This document shows positions 1 through 7,065 of a DNA stretch of 13,793 nt, piece by piece. Each line of letters starts with the position of its first letter. Position 1 is the first letter of the stretch. Under the pieces are notes generated by a model. The model did not search any database and was not told where the DNA came from. It worked only from the letters and a program-made list of their open reading frames with translations. Origin of the DNA: Acidobacteriota bacterium (GTDB lineage Bacteria > Acidobacteriota > Terriglobia > UBA7540); contig JAJYNF010000136.1 of NCBI GenBank assembly GCA_021786455.1, positions 1 through 13,793 of the forward strand, read 5' to 3'. Both the position numbers and the translations under genes were made by a program.

Positions 1-515
1 AGGGCGATGAGCAGCCAGAAGGCCAGGTCGCCAGCCAGGTCCAACGCCCGCGTGGCTTTCAGATAAAGGTAAATCCCCGCGACCAGCATTGCGCCTTCCA
101 CCAAAATGGTCGCCGGGCGAGAGTTCCACAACCCCAAGCCCACTTCCAGATGACCGCCCGGATAAAGTGGCAAGTCCGGCCGGTGAGAGACGGCGTCCAA
201 AATCCAGTGACTCAAAACGCAAACCCATATCCAATACGCCCCTTGCCCATCTCTTTTTAGCAGATAGTAAACGCCTCCCATCAACGAGGCCCAGCCGACA
301 ACAGCCAATAAGCTGTGCGAAAGCGGGTAAGATACGAAGTCAAGCGGCGAAACGGCTGTGTAGCCCGGCACAATATAAACTCGCTCAAGGCCGAGGGCGA
401 GAAAGATGGGCCATATAAGACTTGGCAACTCCGCGGCTATCAGCAGCGTCCCGAGCGACGGTTTTCGCGCCGGTTTCTTTCCTGCCAGCGCCACAGCGAC
501 ATTTCCCAGAAACAT
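1..515 (-). CDS. Conserved integral membrane protein, 3' end missing
   Basis: Reading the minus strand from an ATG at 515-513 gives 171 codons open to the window edge, so the C-terminus is missing. The protein starts MFLGNVAVALAGKK, has hydrophobic segments at about residues 22-42, 64-85, 93-106 and 138-152, and carries polar motifs between them: PLDFVSYPLSHSLL (57-70) and LSHWILDAVSHRPDLPL (101-117). The repeated histidines recall bacterial membrane proteins annotated as metal-dependent hydrolase-like, but no activity can be assigned. It is probably an inner-membrane protein. The ribosome-binding site is weak (GGTGAG lies almost against the ATG), so the exact start is less certain than the frame. 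It points the same way as the zinc-ribbon and PotA genes but is separated from them by about 400 bases holding a pseudogene, so it is probably transcribed separately. The reading frame is supported by the family-like motifs; the function is unknown. Confidence 0.75.
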   Translation of the reverse strand, partial: MFLGNVAVALAGKKPARKPSLGTLLIAAELPSLIWPIFLALGLERVYIVPGYTAVSPLDFVSYPLSHSLLAVVGWASLMGGVYYLLKRDGQGAYWIWVCVLSHWILDAVSHRPDLPLYPGGHLEVGLGLWNSRPATILVEGAMLVAGIYLYLKATRALDLAGDLAFWLLIA

Positions 516-632
516 TTCTCACCGTTCCAAAGCGGAGTGACTCAGTTTACATCTTCCTTAGCCGTGTCCTGGCGATATTTTTGTGGCCGTCCATGGCAGG
601 TTCACCCCCTCGGTTTTGGAGCGGAGTCCCTT

Positions 633-815
633 CAGGGCCGAACCATCAACCACATTCAGAACTTTCTTGAGTGCGTGCGAACCCGAAAGACTCCCAACGC
701 CCCGGTTGAGGTCGGCTTTGAGGCGGCGCGCGCGTCCTGAATTGGCAACCTGGCCTTCCAAGCGGGTAAGAAGATGGTTTGGGAATGCGCCACCGGCCGA
801 TTGGTCCCCGCCTAG
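633..815 (+). pseudogene. Remnant of a Gfo/Idh/MocA-type oxidoreductase C-terminus
   Basis: In one plus-strand frame the bases translate as GRTINHIQNFLECVRTRK, then TPNAPVEVGFEAARAS, a TGA stop at 738-740, and in the same frame IGNLAFQAGKKMVWE, ending at a TAG at 813-815. The pattern H-x-x-N-F-L-x-C-V-R-(S/T)-R-x-x-P-N-A followed by a glycine-rich GNLA(F/Y) stretch and a basic-tryptophan end is typical of the last 60 or so residues of NAD(P)-dependent sugar oxidoreductases of the Gfo/Idh/MocA family. The stop falls where the family usually has the histidine before LGN. No N-terminal Rossmann domain can be read upstream; that side is occupied by an opposite-strand membrane gene. This looks like a decayed gene end. 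The rest of the 516-911 gap shows no other coding sequence or clear signal. Confidence 0.6.
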
Positions 816-911
816 ATCACGAAGCCGTTGGCTCGGCGCAGCCTTGGGCGAACGCTCTACGATAGCATCCGCCAGCGAATCCCAGCGGCAACTCGGAGAG
901 AGCGTCTTGAC

Positions 912-1316
912 TCATTTCTTGAACAGGTTTTCAAAGGCCGCGCGGGCGTCCATGGGCTTGGAGGAGGATGTCTCTCGCTCAAGGGTCAGCCGTGGCGCAA
1001 AGAAGGAGCACTCATTCCGCGCCTCTTTGCGCGGAATGCGGGCGGTAATTGGTCGTGTGCATTCGAAGCGGCTCGAAGTATCGAAGAAAGCGCATTGTTT
1101 GCAACTATGGAGTTCCGCTCCGCAGTGGGGACATTTACCTTGCGGATCAATGCCTTCCGGCAAAACGGCAGCGCAGGAGGCGCAGCGCCAGACCGTCCGT
1201 CGTCCAGGCATGGCGGGAGTCTTGGGTCCGAAAATCTCCGGCTTCTTTGCCGGGCGGCTCTCGCGTTCGGTGCGGCCAGAGTCCATATAGCCTCTTTGCC
1301 GGTATTTTCGGTCCAT
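912..1316 (-). CDS. Eight-cysteine zinc-ribbon protein of unknown function
   Basis: This 134-residue protein has a basic, low-complexity N-terminus (1-42) followed by two likely zinc sites. The first is a classical ribbon, C45-A-S-C48 and C62-P-H-C65; the second could use C72-x-x-C75, C86 and C103. Between them are the conserved-looking blocks HSCKQCAFFD (70-79) and RFECTRPITARI (83-94). The tail, ending AFENLFKK, is charged. There is no signal peptide or membrane segment, so it is probably cytoplasmic. The start is well supported: GGAGAG at 1323-1328 lies six bases before the ATG at 1316. It follows the PotA-type gene by 79 bases on the same strand and could be cotranscribed with it. Such proteins occur as conserved hypotheticals. 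Nucleic-acid or protein binding is possible, but nothing here identifies a partner. Confidence 0.8.
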   Translation of the reverse strand: MDRKYRQRGYMDSGRTERESRPAKKPEIFGPKTPAMPGRRTVWRCASCAAVLPEGIDPQGKCPHCGAELHSCKQCAFFDTSSRFECTRPITARIPRKEARNECSFFAPRLTLERETSSSKPMDARAAFENLFKK

Positions 1317-1395
1317 TTACATCTCTCCGCAAAAACCACGCTTCACTCGTGCGGGGAATAACTGGGATATTTGTATGATAGCTTCTTCGGGCGTT

Positions 1396-2541
1396 TCAAC
1401 CAACAACAAAATCGGAGCGAATAAGGGGTACCGGAGAGGCATGAGAAGAGGAGTTTCCATACACCCGGGTCCACACGGGCTCCCAGAACACCCATACCCT
1501 CACGCCTGGCGCGCGGTCCGCCGCGCTATCTCGGTTGTTGGCGTTAGGCTCACGTACCACCAGCCGCACGCCGCTGCCTGTTTCCACTACAGAGCGGCGG
1601 GTTCTTCCCTCGTAAAAACTTTCGACGATGACGCCACGAATGAGGTTTCGTGCCTCCTCAGCCGGAGGACCCGTGGAGATTTGGAGGCGTTCCGGCCGCA
1701 CGGAAAGAACTTGTGGCGATGCCGGTCCGCTTTCCGTTGCGCTCGGAGCCCAGAGAACTTCTCCCGTGGCGGCCTTGAAGCGGCACATCCCGCCTTCTTG
1801 CCCCAACGGAACGGCCTCCAGAAAGTTCTCAAAGCCCATGAATTCCGCGACAAACTTTGTTCGCGGACGTTCGTAAATCTCTTCGCTCGTTCCGATTTGC
1901 TCGAGCTGCCCGGCCTGAAGAACCACCACGCGGTCCGACATCACGAGAGCCTCTTCCTGATCGTGGGTCACAAAGATGAACGTGATGCCCAACCGCTGGC
2001 GCAGGCGTTTAAGCTCGATCTGCATCTGCTTGCGAAGTTTTTCATCCACCGCGCCAAGCGGTTCGTCCAGGAGAAGCACGGAGGGTTCGAGCACCAGCGC
2101 GCGGGCCAAAGCGACGCGCTGCCTCTCGCCGCCGCTCAATTGGTTTGGCAGCCGCTCCTCCGTGCCGGGCAAGGCGACCAGCTCGAGAATAGCCTGCACC
2201 TTGCGCCGGATCTCAGCGGATCTCAACCTCCGCTCTTCCAATCCAAACGCGACATTGCGGAAGACGTTCAAATGGGGAAAAAGCGCGTAATGTTGGAAGA
2301 CCGTGTTGACCTTCCGACGGTAAGGAGGCAGAGGAGCAGCCTCCCGGCCCTCAAGGAAAATCTGTCCGCCGTCGGGTTGCTCGAATCCGGCGATTAATCG
2401 CAAGATCGTCGTCTTGCCGCTGCCACTCGGCCCGAGTAAGGTTAAAAACTCTCCACGTTTCACACCCAGTGAAAAATTTTCGATGATGGTGCGCCCGCTG
2501 TAACGTTTGGCAACATTGCGCAACTCCACAATCAGGTCCAT
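1396..2541 (-). CDS. potA: ABC transporter ATP-binding protein, PotA type
   Basis: The ATPase subunit energises import of spermidine/putrescine or a related substrate across the inner membrane. All nucleotide-binding motifs are present in 381 residues: Walker A GPSGSGKTT (37-45), Q-loop Q83, signature LSGGE (135-139), Walker B VLLLDE (155-160), D-loop GAVD (163-166) and switch H193. The text around VNTVFQHYALFPHLNV (78-93) and EKLRKQMQIELKRL (167-180) is PotA-like rather than MalK-like. From about residue 230 a C-terminal regulatory domain of the TOBE type follows (VRPERLQI near 278). The ATG at 2541 has only a modest AGGA upstream. No permease (potB, potC) or binding protein (potD) gene flanks it: the next gene upstream is divergent and the downstream one is a zinc ribbon. 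The substrate is therefore inferred from the family only; a sugar or iron importer is possible. Confidence 0.9.
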   Translation of the reverse strand: MDLIVELRNVAKRYSGRTIIENFSLGVKRGEFLTLLGPSGSGKTTILRLIAGFEQPDGGQIFLEGREAAPLPPYRRKVNTVFQHYALFPHLNVFRNVAFGLEERRLRSAEIRRKVQAILELVALPGTEERLPNQLSGGERQRVALARALVLEPSVLLLDEPLGAVDEKLRKQMQIELKRLRQRLGITFIFVTHDQEEALVMSDRVVVLQAGQLEQIGTSEEIYERPRTKFVAEFMGFENFLEAVPLGQEGGMCRFKAATGEVLWAPSATESGPASPQVLSVRPERLQISTGPPAEEARNLIRGVIVESFYEGRTRRSVVETGSGVRLVVREPNANNRDSAADRAPGVRVWVFWEPVWTRVYGNSSSHASPVPLIRSDFVVG

Positions 2542-2673
2542 CAGGGTGTCCTGGAGCTTTCCCCGGCCGGCTTCATTCTACCCCAGTTGTGCCGCGTGTC
2601 GCCTCCCGGGCCAGGGTCTCCAAATCACTTGTCCACGTCAGCGCAGATTCTAAAGCGTCTAACCTCGCGGTCC

Positions 2674-2753
2674 TAACGATGAATCGGGGAGGTGATAGAC
2701 GCAACCGCCAAAAAACTTTGGCTCCCCGCCGAGTCCCCGGTCGAGCATATAAT
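2674..2753 (+). promoter_or_regulatory. Candidate promoter with nested dyad before the SIS gene
   Basis: A perfect -10 hexamer TATAAT lies at 2748-2753, about 48 bases before the ATG of the SIS gene; no good -35 is found 16-18 bases upstream. Just before it is a nested inverted repeat: inner arms GCCAAA (2707-2712) and TTTGGC (2717-2722) around a four-base loop, and outer arms CGGGGA (2685-2690) and TCCCCG (2723-2728). A poor -35 plus an adjacent dyad would fit an activator-dependent promoter. The region (2542-2800) is the divergent gap between potA and the SIS gene. TAACGATGA is repeated at 2674 and at 2796, the latter covering the SIS start codon. Confidence 0.35.
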
Positions 2754-2800
2754 GACAGTCGTCTAAAATCGAATCGTCGCTGAACTCCCGACCGATAACG

Positions 2801-3802
2801 ATGAGTCTTCGGAATGATGTTTTCGAAATTCCGCGCTTGCTTCAACGGTTCCTCGATGCGGGCCTCAAACAAGCCGAGAACGTGATCCGGGAACGGAGAC
2901 TCGGTGAGGGGCCGATTTTCGTGGTGCGGGAAGATGCCTTCGAGGGCGCGGCGGCGATTGCCACCTACGCCTTTGAATCGCTTCTAGGCCGGCCGGCGCT
3001 CGTGCGGGCTGCATCGGCATTCGGCGAATACACCATCCGCTGCGTCGTGCCAACGTCAGCCGTATTGGCCGTCTCGCGCCTGGGCCAAAGCGATGAGGTT
3101 CTCCGCGCCGCCACGCTCGCCCGGGCGCGCGGCGCTGCGCTCTGGGCCGTTACCGCAGCCGACGAGAGCCCGCTGGCCAAACTGGCCCACGCCGTTATAC
3201 CGGTCTTTCTCGACGAAGAATGCAGCAATAACCCCGCCTGGGTCGTCGGGGCCTCGGCAGCCATGATTGCTTTGCCGATGGTTGCCTCGCGCATCCTCAG
3301 ACGCTTAACGCCCGAAGAGAAGAAATTACAGGAGGAGTTTTTTCGACTGCCCCGGCTGATGGAGGACATGCTGACGCGGGTTCAGGGGGCCGCGCGTTCG
3401 CTGGGAGGAGAACTGGCGAGCTTGCCGGAGCTGGTCGTTTCCGGCGCGGGTTTCTATCATTCCGTGGCCTTGCAGGCCGCGAAAGAACTCCGAGCGGGCG
3501 GAATTCTTACGGAGGCGGATGACCTCGCCGATCTCTTGCCGACCCGTCGCAAGGAGGGTGCGCATTCGCGTGGCACGCTACTCATATCCGGGTCTGACTG
3601 TCTGCTCAAACGGCGCGTGCATGAAGTAGCTCGCCGGGCTCGCTTGGCGGGCGAGGACCTTTTCGCCATCACCGACTCAAACGACCAGAAGCTCTCAGCC
3701 CGATCACGTTTAGCCTTGCTATTACCACCGCTTCAAGAACCCTCCGGAGCCCTCCTCGCGCTCTCCGCTATCGAGGAAATAGTCGCCCTTTTCGAAAGGT
3801 GA
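2801..3802 (+). CDS. Double SIS-domain sugar-phosphate isomerase-like protein
   Basis: The 333-residue protein contains two sugar-isomerase (SIS) folds of the kind seen in the isomerase half of GlmS and in AgaS or FrlB deglycases. The first spans about residues 45-137 and includes VSRLGQSDEVLRAATLAR (91-108), the counterpart of the phosphate-binding S-x-S-G-E-T-x-(D/E) loop. The second spans about 208-292 and begins LVVSGAGFYHSVALQAAKEL (211-230). It lacks an N-terminal glutaminase domain, and I do not see the E-L-K-H-G motif GlmS uses near the active site, so it is not glucosamine-6-phosphate synthase. A phosphosugar isomerase, a deaminase/deglycase or a sugar-phosphate-sensing role are all possible. 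The ATG at 2801 has no clear Shine-Dalgarno sequence; an in-frame stop at 2753-2755 limits any extension. It precedes pyrC by 154 bases with a separate candidate promoter, so cotranscription is uncertain. Confidence 0.82.
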   Translation: MSLRNDVFEIPRLLQRFLDAGLKQAENVIRERRLGEGPIFVVREDAFEGAAAIATYAFESLLGRPALVRAASAFGEYTIRCVVPTSAVLAVSRLGQSDEVLRAATLARARGAALWAVTAADESPLAKLAHAVIPVFLDEECSNNPAWVVGASAAMIALPMVASRILRRLTPEEKKLQEEFFRLPRLMEDMLTRVQGAARSLGGELASLPELVVSGAGFYHSVALQAAKELRAGGILTEADDLADLLPTRRKEGAHSRGTLLISGSDCLLKRRVHEVARRARLAGEDLFAITDSNDQKLSARSRLALLLPPLQEPSGALLALSAIEEIVALFER

Positions 3803-3882
3803 GGGCAATGGCATTCTTTCGCGTAATGCGACCGCAACGGGTCCTTCGCATCGCCGCCGATGGCTCCGCCGACCGCAGACAT

Positions 3883-3911
3883 TTTGCATGGAGGGGTATT
3901 TTCAGTAAAAT
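3883..3911 (+). promoter_or_regulatory. Candidate promoter for pyrC
   Basis: TTTGCA (3883-3888, four of six matches to the -35 consensus) and TAAAAT (3906-3911, five of six) are 17 bases apart and end 45 bases before the pyrC ATG. The flanking DNA is otherwise GC-rich. This would give pyrC its own transcript, independent of the SIS gene. Confidence 0.4.
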
Positions 3912-3956
3912 CGAACTCCGGCGGGCAAAGGGCCGAGTCTGAGTTCTACCGCGTCC

Positions 3957-5237
3957 ATGGTGAATTTACTCATCAAAGGCGGGCGGGTTATCAGCCCTGC
4001 GGACAATCTGGACGACGAGCTGGACGTTCTGATTGAAGACGGAACGATTCGGCGCATTGCACCGAATCTTCCCGGCGTCGAGGCTTTGGTTCTCGAAGCG
4101 CGAGGACATATCGTTGCCCCGGGATTTGTGGACCTTCACGTTCACTTGCGCGAGCCTGGAGATACGGATTCCGAAACTCTCGAGAGCGGATTGCGCGCGG
4201 CCGTGGCCGGCGGCTTTACCGCGGTTTGCCCGATGCCCAATACCCGCCCGGTCAACGACGAGCCAGAGCTAACCCGCGCGATGATCGAAAAGGCCCGCGA
4301 CCTCGGCTTGGCGCGCATTTTCCCGATTGCCGCTGTCTCCGAAGGGAGCCGCGGAGAGCGGCTGACTGATTTCGAGCGGCTTTGCAAGGCGGGGGCGGTA
4401 GCTTTTTCCGATGACGGACGGCCCGTCAAAACCGACGCCCTGCTCCGTCAGGCTCTCCGGCAGGCCCAGCGGCTCGGCGTCCCGATTATAGACCATTGCG
4501 AGGACCTCCGTCTCAGCGCCGGAGGGGTCATCAACGCCGGAAGCGTGGCCGAGCGCCTGAATCTTCTGGGAATCCCTAATCGCTCTGAAGAAGCTTGCGT
4601 AGCGCGTGACATCCAAGCCTGCGCGGCCGAAGGCGGCGCTATCCATATCGCTCACCTTTCAACGGCGGAAGCCCTTGAGCGAGTGCGAGCCGCCAAGCGG
4701 GAAGGCATTCGCGTCACTTGCGAGGTGACTCCCCATCACTTGGCCTTGACCGAAAACGATGTGGCGGTTTACGGCACCAGCGCCAAAATGAATCCTCCCC
4801 TGCGCGGCACGGCGGATCGCGAAGCCATCTTAAGAGGACTGGCTGACGGAACGGTGGACGCGATTGCCACCGACCATGCGCCCCATGCGCCCGAGCGCAA
4901 GGCTTTGCCAATGGCCACCGCTCCTTTTGGGGTGATTGGATTGGAGACGGCCGTCGCCGTGGCGCTGCGCGAGCTCGTGCAACCAGGCCGAATTTCTTTG
5001 GGGCGGATGATCGAGCTATTCACTTCCGGGCCGGCCGGCGTCATTCACCGACCCCTCGGTCGGCTGAAGGAAAACGGACCCGCGCATCTAACCATCATTG
5101 ATCCGCGGCTTGAGTGGGTGTACTCGGCCGCGCAGGGTTACTCGAAAAGCCAAAACTCCCCTTTCGACGGTTGGAGATTCCGAGGGGCGGTGAGGTGGTC
5201 GTTGGTCGCCGGCAAGCTTGTTTATCAACGTTGCTGA
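3957..5237 (+). CDS. pyrC: Dihydroorotase (type I)
   Basis: The enzyme cyclises N-carbamoyl-L-aspartate to dihydroorotate, step three of UMP synthesis, in the cytoplasm. The 426 residues form an amidohydrolase barrel with all expected metal and catalytic residues: H61-V-H63-L-R65-E-P-G, the substrate loop N95-T-R-P98, the metal-bridging D153 in FSDDGRPVK, H180 (DHCED), H233 (HIAHLST) and catalytic D306 (ATDHAPH). These positions match the Aquifex aeolicus type I enzyme almost residue for residue, so this is an active dihydroorotase, not the inactive pyrC-like subunit that some bacteria attach to PyrB. A substrate-side loop follows at 318-330 (PMATAPFGVIGLE). The start lacks a recognisable Shine-Dalgarno sequence, but the family N-terminus (NLLIKGGRVISP) fits it. 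pyrB, normally just upstream, is absent; the upstream gene encodes an SIS protein. Confidence 0.96.
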   Translation: MVNLLIKGGRVISPADNLDDELDVLIEDGTIRRIAPNLPGVEALVLEARGHIVAPGFVDLHVHLREPGDTDSETLESGLRAAVAGGFTAVCPMPNTRPVNDEPELTRAMIEKARDLGLARIFPIAAVSEGSRGERLTDFERLCKAGAVAFSDDGRPVKTDALLRQALRQAQRLGVPIIDHCEDLRLSAGGVINAGSVAERLNLLGIPNRSEEACVARDIQACAAEGGAIHIAHLSTAEALERVRAAKREGIRVTCEVTPHHLALTENDVAVYGTSAKMNPPLRGTADREAILRGLADGTVDAIATDHAPHAPERKALPMATAPFGVIGLETAVAVALRELVQPGRISLGRMIELFTSGPAGVIHRPLGRLKENGPAHLTIIDPRLEWVYSAAQGYSKSQNSPFDGWRFRGAVRWSLVAGKLVYQRC

Positions 5238-5377
5238 GCCCAGCGATTCAGTTAACTATGGGACCCATCCCAGGCGCATGGCGAGTGAACGTGGAGCGCA
5301 AAATTCTTATTCGCCTACCCTACCAAAACTATCCGAGAATAGTAATGGGCAGGCAAACCTTCCGGAGTAACTAAGCT

Positions 5378-6439
5378 ATGCCAACGCCACTTTCCGCGAT
5401 TGACGCCGTTTCGCCAGCCTTTGACCAGACGAAACGCCAGCTCTTCCAAACCCGCCGGTTTCGCTTCTGGTTGCGAATGGCGGTGGTCGCCATGACCACC
5501 GGTGATTTCACCTTCCCCGGAAGTTGGAACGAATGGGGCCACTGGCTTCCACCCATGCGATCGAGGCGGTTTATCCTCCCTTCCCCCGAATGGCCTAAAG
5601 CCGTTTGGGAACGGATGCTCCACTTCTGGCCTCTTCTGGTTGTGGTGGGGGTCCTCACGGTTATCCTGGCGGCGATGTGGATTTACATGGCCTGTGTGTT
5701 TCGGTTCATCCTGTTTAATTCGGTGCTGAGCGGCGAGTGCGATATGAAACAAGGGTGGCCCATGTGGAAGCCTCAGGGTCTCAGCTACCTGCTCTGGAAG
5801 ATTTGCTTATGGGTGGGTACCGGCGCGGTTCTATTAGCCTTGGTCGGAGTACCCTTGGCGTGGGCAGCCGGCGCGGGTCTCCTGAGGAATCTGCACCACC
5901 AGATGCCATTGCTGATTTTCGGCGGTGGAATCCTTTTGATCCTCGTGACCGCCTTTCTAATCTTCGTCGCGGTGATCTCTCTGCTGGCGCAGGACTTCGT
6001 TGTTCCCATCATGGCCCTCGAAAAAGTCGGCGTTGTTGAGGGCTGGCGCCGATTGTCGCCGATGCTCAAGCGCGAAAGGAAATCGTATGCCGGATATGTT
6101 CTGATGAAAATAGTGTTGTTGGTGGGCACGGCTATATTCTTCGGTCTGGCCAGCCTCATAACCGTGTTGCTGTTGATGATTCCACTCGGCGCTATCGCGG
6201 TGGGCGTTTATGTCCTGGCCAGAGCTGCCGCTCTGCCTCTTAACTACTATACTTTCAGCACGGGCGTCATTCTGGCAGGCGGGGCCGTTGCCGTGATTGT
6301 CTATGCCCTCGCGATCGTTTCCACGCCGGCGATGGTTTTTTTTCAATCCTACGCAAACCATTTTCTAGGCTCAAGGTATCCAAAGTTGGGCGCCCGGGTT
6401 TTCCCCGAACCCTCCTCGGCCGAGCCTCAGATCCCCTAA
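5378..6439 (+). CDS. Uncharacterised multi-pass membrane protein
   Basis: I do not recognise an enzymatic family in this 353-residue protein. The N-terminal part is amphipathic and soluble, including AFDQTKRQLFQTRRF (14-28). Long hydrophobic segments follow at about 83-113, 142-169, 177-204, 238-286 (probably two spans) and 294-322, giving roughly six membrane passes, and a short proline-rich tail. Between spans three and four a polar loop reads DFVVPIMALEKVGVVEGW (206-223), a pattern often seen in bacterial membrane proteins with repeated helical bundles that are annotated only as hypothetical. There is no signal peptide and no transport motif. A GGAG sits about 12 bases before the ATG. It follows pyrC by 140 bases and converges with pyrE at 43 bases. 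A role connected with pyrimidine synthesis is not indicated by the sequence. Confidence 0.8.
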   Translation: MPTPLSAIDAVSPAFDQTKRQLFQTRRFRFWLRMAVVAMTTGDFTFPGSWNEWGHWLPPMRSRRFILPSPEWPKAVWERMLHFWPLLVVVGVLTVILAAMWIYMACVFRFILFNSVLSGECDMKQGWPMWKPQGLSYLLWKICLWVGTGAVLLALVGVPLAWAAGAGLLRNLHHQMPLLIFGGGILLILVTAFLIFVAVISLLAQDFVVPIMALEKVGVVEGWRRLSPMLKRERKSYAGYVLMKIVLLVGTAIFFGLASLITVLLLMIPLGAIAVGVYVLARAAALPLNYYTFSTGVILAGGAVAVIVYALAIVSTPAMVFFQSYANHFLGSRYPKLGARVFPEPSSAEPQIP

Positions 6440-6462
6440 ACCCAGCCGGGCGCGATGCCATG

Positions 6463-6504
6463 CGGCAGCCAAACCAGGCCCATTAGCGCGGAGTTCGGCT
6501 GCCG
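6463..6504. repeat. Inverted repeat at convergent gene ends
   Basis: CGGCAGCC (6463-6470) and GGCTGCCG (6497-6504) are perfect eight-base arms separated by 26 bases, across the gap between the membrane-protein gene and pyrE and into the pyrE 3' end. It could slow or end transcription from both sides, but the loop is long and no T-run follows on either strand, so a canonical intrinsic terminator is not supported. Confidence 0.3.
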
Positions 6505-7058
6505 GGTTTGGTAGTCGGCACCCCAGCTCGGCAGAGCGGACATTCGGCTGGGGCGTAAGTTTCGACGCGCATCGCTACGAGGGCGAATTGAGGCAGCCCA
6601 AAGTTAACTTGTCCGCCGCTTCGGTCCACAAGCGCCCCGATGCCGCAGACCCTTGCCCCGGCGTGTTCGACGCATTGAATGGTTTCGCGGGTTGAAAGGC
6701 CGGTCGTGACCACGTCTTCCACCACTAAGGTGAGCTCATTCGGTGCAAAGGAAAACCCTCGGCGCAACTTCATCACGCCATCCTGCCGCTCGGTAAACAC
6801 GGCTCGAGCGCCCAAGGCTCGAGCGACTTCATGGGCCACCAGGACTCCGCCGAGCGCGGGCGCAGCAACCGTTCTTACACCGAGACCCTTCAGCTTTCCG
6901 GCGAGTTCCGCGCAAAGCCGCTCGGCGATTTTCGGGAACTGCAAGACCAGCGCGCATTGGATATACCGATTGCTGTGAAGACCGGAAGAAAGCACGAAGT
7001 GCCCTTCCAGCAGGGCGGCATGCTCTTTGAAAATTGCGAGGATTTCGCTTTCGGTCAC
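6483..7058 (-). CDS. pyrE: Orotate phosphoribosyltransferase
   Basis: This enzyme joins orotate to PRPP to form OMP, the fifth step of UMP synthesis. The protein has 191 residues with the PRPP-binding signature VVEDVVTTGLST at 112-123, the orotate-loop region SSGLHSNRYIQC (24-35), and RRGFSFAPNE (99-108) next to the flexible catalytic loop. The C-terminal tail holds a C-P-L-C pair (173-176) followed by GVPTTKPGSR, as in Thermus-type PyrE. The start codon is GTG (7058-7056), preceded by GAGAGG that overlaps the pyrF stop codon; only seven bases separate the two genes, so translation is probably coupled. OMP made by PyrE is the substrate of PyrF, encoded immediately upstream. The gene converges on the membrane-protein gene. 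Confidence 0.95.
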   Translation of the reverse strand: MTESEILAIFKEHAALLEGHFVLSSGLHSNRYIQCALVLQFPKIAERLCAELAGKLKGLGVRTVAAPALGGVLVAHEVARALGARAVFTERQDGVMKLRRGFSFAPNELTLVVEDVVTTGLSTRETIQCVEHAGARVCGIGALVDRSGGQVNFGLPQFALVAMRVETYAPAECPLCRAGVPTTKPGSRTPR

Positions 7059-7065
7059 AAGCCTC

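Noticed and set aside
583..1290. A 235-codon plus-strand frame across the gap and the zinc-ribbon gene
   Set aside because: Arginine- and serine-rich translation without motifs; the minus-strand cysteine pattern with a good ribosome-binding site is far more convincing.
1375..2397. A 340-codon open frame on the plus strand opposite potA
   Set aside because: It mirrors the ABC ATPase, whose nucleotide-binding motifs are all on the minus strand; the plus-strand translation has no family resemblance.
2679..2783. Short open frame in the potA-SIS gap, starting at a repeat of the SIS start context
   Set aside because: 34 arginine-rich codons without a ribosome-binding site; it runs through the dyad and the TATAAT box, so it is unlikely to be translated.
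5258..5271. Small hairpin TGGGA/TCCCA after pyrC as a terminator
   Set aside because: Only a five-base stem and no T-run follows.
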